This document shows, piece after piece, positions 63,957 to 64,000 of a stretch of DNA of 64,000 nucleotides. The translations under genes were made by a program, and so were the position numbers. Location: assembly GCA_016841365.1 (NCBI GenBank), contig JAENZI010000010.1, positions 1 through 64,000 on the forward strand, read 5' to 3'. Origin of the DNA: Anaerolineaceae bacterium (lineage in GTDB: Bacteria; Chloroflexota; Anaerolineae; Anaerolineales; Anaerolineaceae). A model generated the notes under the pieces. The model saw nothing but the letters and a program-made list of their open reading frames with translations, was not told the origin of the DNA and made no database searches. How positions within the stretch are numbered: the stretch's first letter is position 1; each line of letters begins with the position of its first letter.

Positions 63957-64000
63957 CGAAGTTAAGAGTTTTAAAGAAGGACTTGACTCTTTATTTTAAT

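Noticed and set aside
63262-63999. Plus-strand frame of 245 codons
   Set aside because: Antisense to the 506-residue membrane protein; Gln/Glu/His-rich shadow of hydrophobic codons, running off the window edge without a sensible start.

Overview
The window looks like a chromosomal segment of a Chloroflexota bacterium, most likely class Anaerolineae. The basis is indirect: a Pro/Thr-linker lipoprotein, many large polytopic GT-C-type membrane proteins, an EPS-type MarR regulator, a GatCAB operon with a tRNA-Asn elsewhere in the window, and an overall moderate G+C content with one conspicuous A+T-rich block. No marker gene proves the taxonomy, so this is an inference. I found no phage, insertion sequence, CRISPR array or rRNA.

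Layout. 0.1-4.2 kb (minus strand): a divergent AadE-like nucleotidyltransferase, tRNA-Asn(GTT), an orphan SbcD nuclease, and a two-gene phospholipid unit (CDP-alcohol phosphatidyltransferase plus LpxL/PatA-like acyltransferase). 4.6-43.9 kb (almost all plus strand): a large surface-glycan locus. It contains GT4, GT2 and other glycosyltransferases, polytopic GT-C-like proteins, a MarR-type regulator, GDP-L-fucose synthase, the ABC exporter Wzm/Wzt, two KpsS/KpsC-like capsule proteins, methyltransferases and a dense set of nonulosonic-acid (sialic-acid-like) genes. 43.9-48.1 kb: a YkvA-like protein, a Cys-rich small protein, glycine C-acetyltransferase and a GT-C protein with a discoidin-like tail. 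48.3-52.2 kb: gatC, gatA, an inserted membrane-protein gene and gatB. 52.2-54.3 kb: CPBP protease, tRNA-Gly(TCC) followed by a tandem repeat of its 3' end and terminator, and a prepilin peptidase. 54.3-63.9 kb (minus strand): two tandem sulfatase-fold membrane proteins, three tandem GT87/DUF2029 paralogues, a DPM1-like GT2 and another polytopic protein.

How the genes fit together. The strongest candidate for something new is the 14.9-38.1 kb core. It holds two different NeuB-type synthases (one with, one without a C-terminal SAF domain), three different CMP-sugar synthetase-like proteins (SpsF-like, a NeuA-KdsC fusion, and a short NeuA-like protein), and three proteins from families that include users of CMP-activated ulosonic acids (two KpsS/C-like, one DUF115/GT42-like). 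They fall into three modules: A (PseB, RmlD-like reductase, NeuB1, GT4, SpsF), B (Gfo/Idh, SDR, NeuA-KdsC, NeuB2, KpsS-like) and C (NeuA-like, 2-hydroxyacid dehydrogenase, SDR, DUF115-like). The aminotransferase, N-acetyltransferase and UDP-sugar hydrolase of the known pseudaminic and legionaminic pathways are not in the window, so the products are probably not simply those sugars, or part of the pathway lies elsewhere. Module B reads as a phosphorylated route (NeuB2 makes a 9-phosphate, the KdsC domain removes it, the NeuA domain activates the product), as in KDN or Neu5Ac-9-P synthesis. Export is probably by Wzm/Wzt; the Wzt has a C-terminal extension of the type that reads the glycan end. 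Many GT-C proteins suggest a second, outside-facing glycosylation process using polyprenyl-phosphate sugars, with the DPM1-like protein at 61.6 kb as a possible donor maker.

Starts were chosen by Shine-Dalgarno position and family length; several differ from the longest open frame and this is stated in the entries. Product names for polytopic proteins are family-level only.
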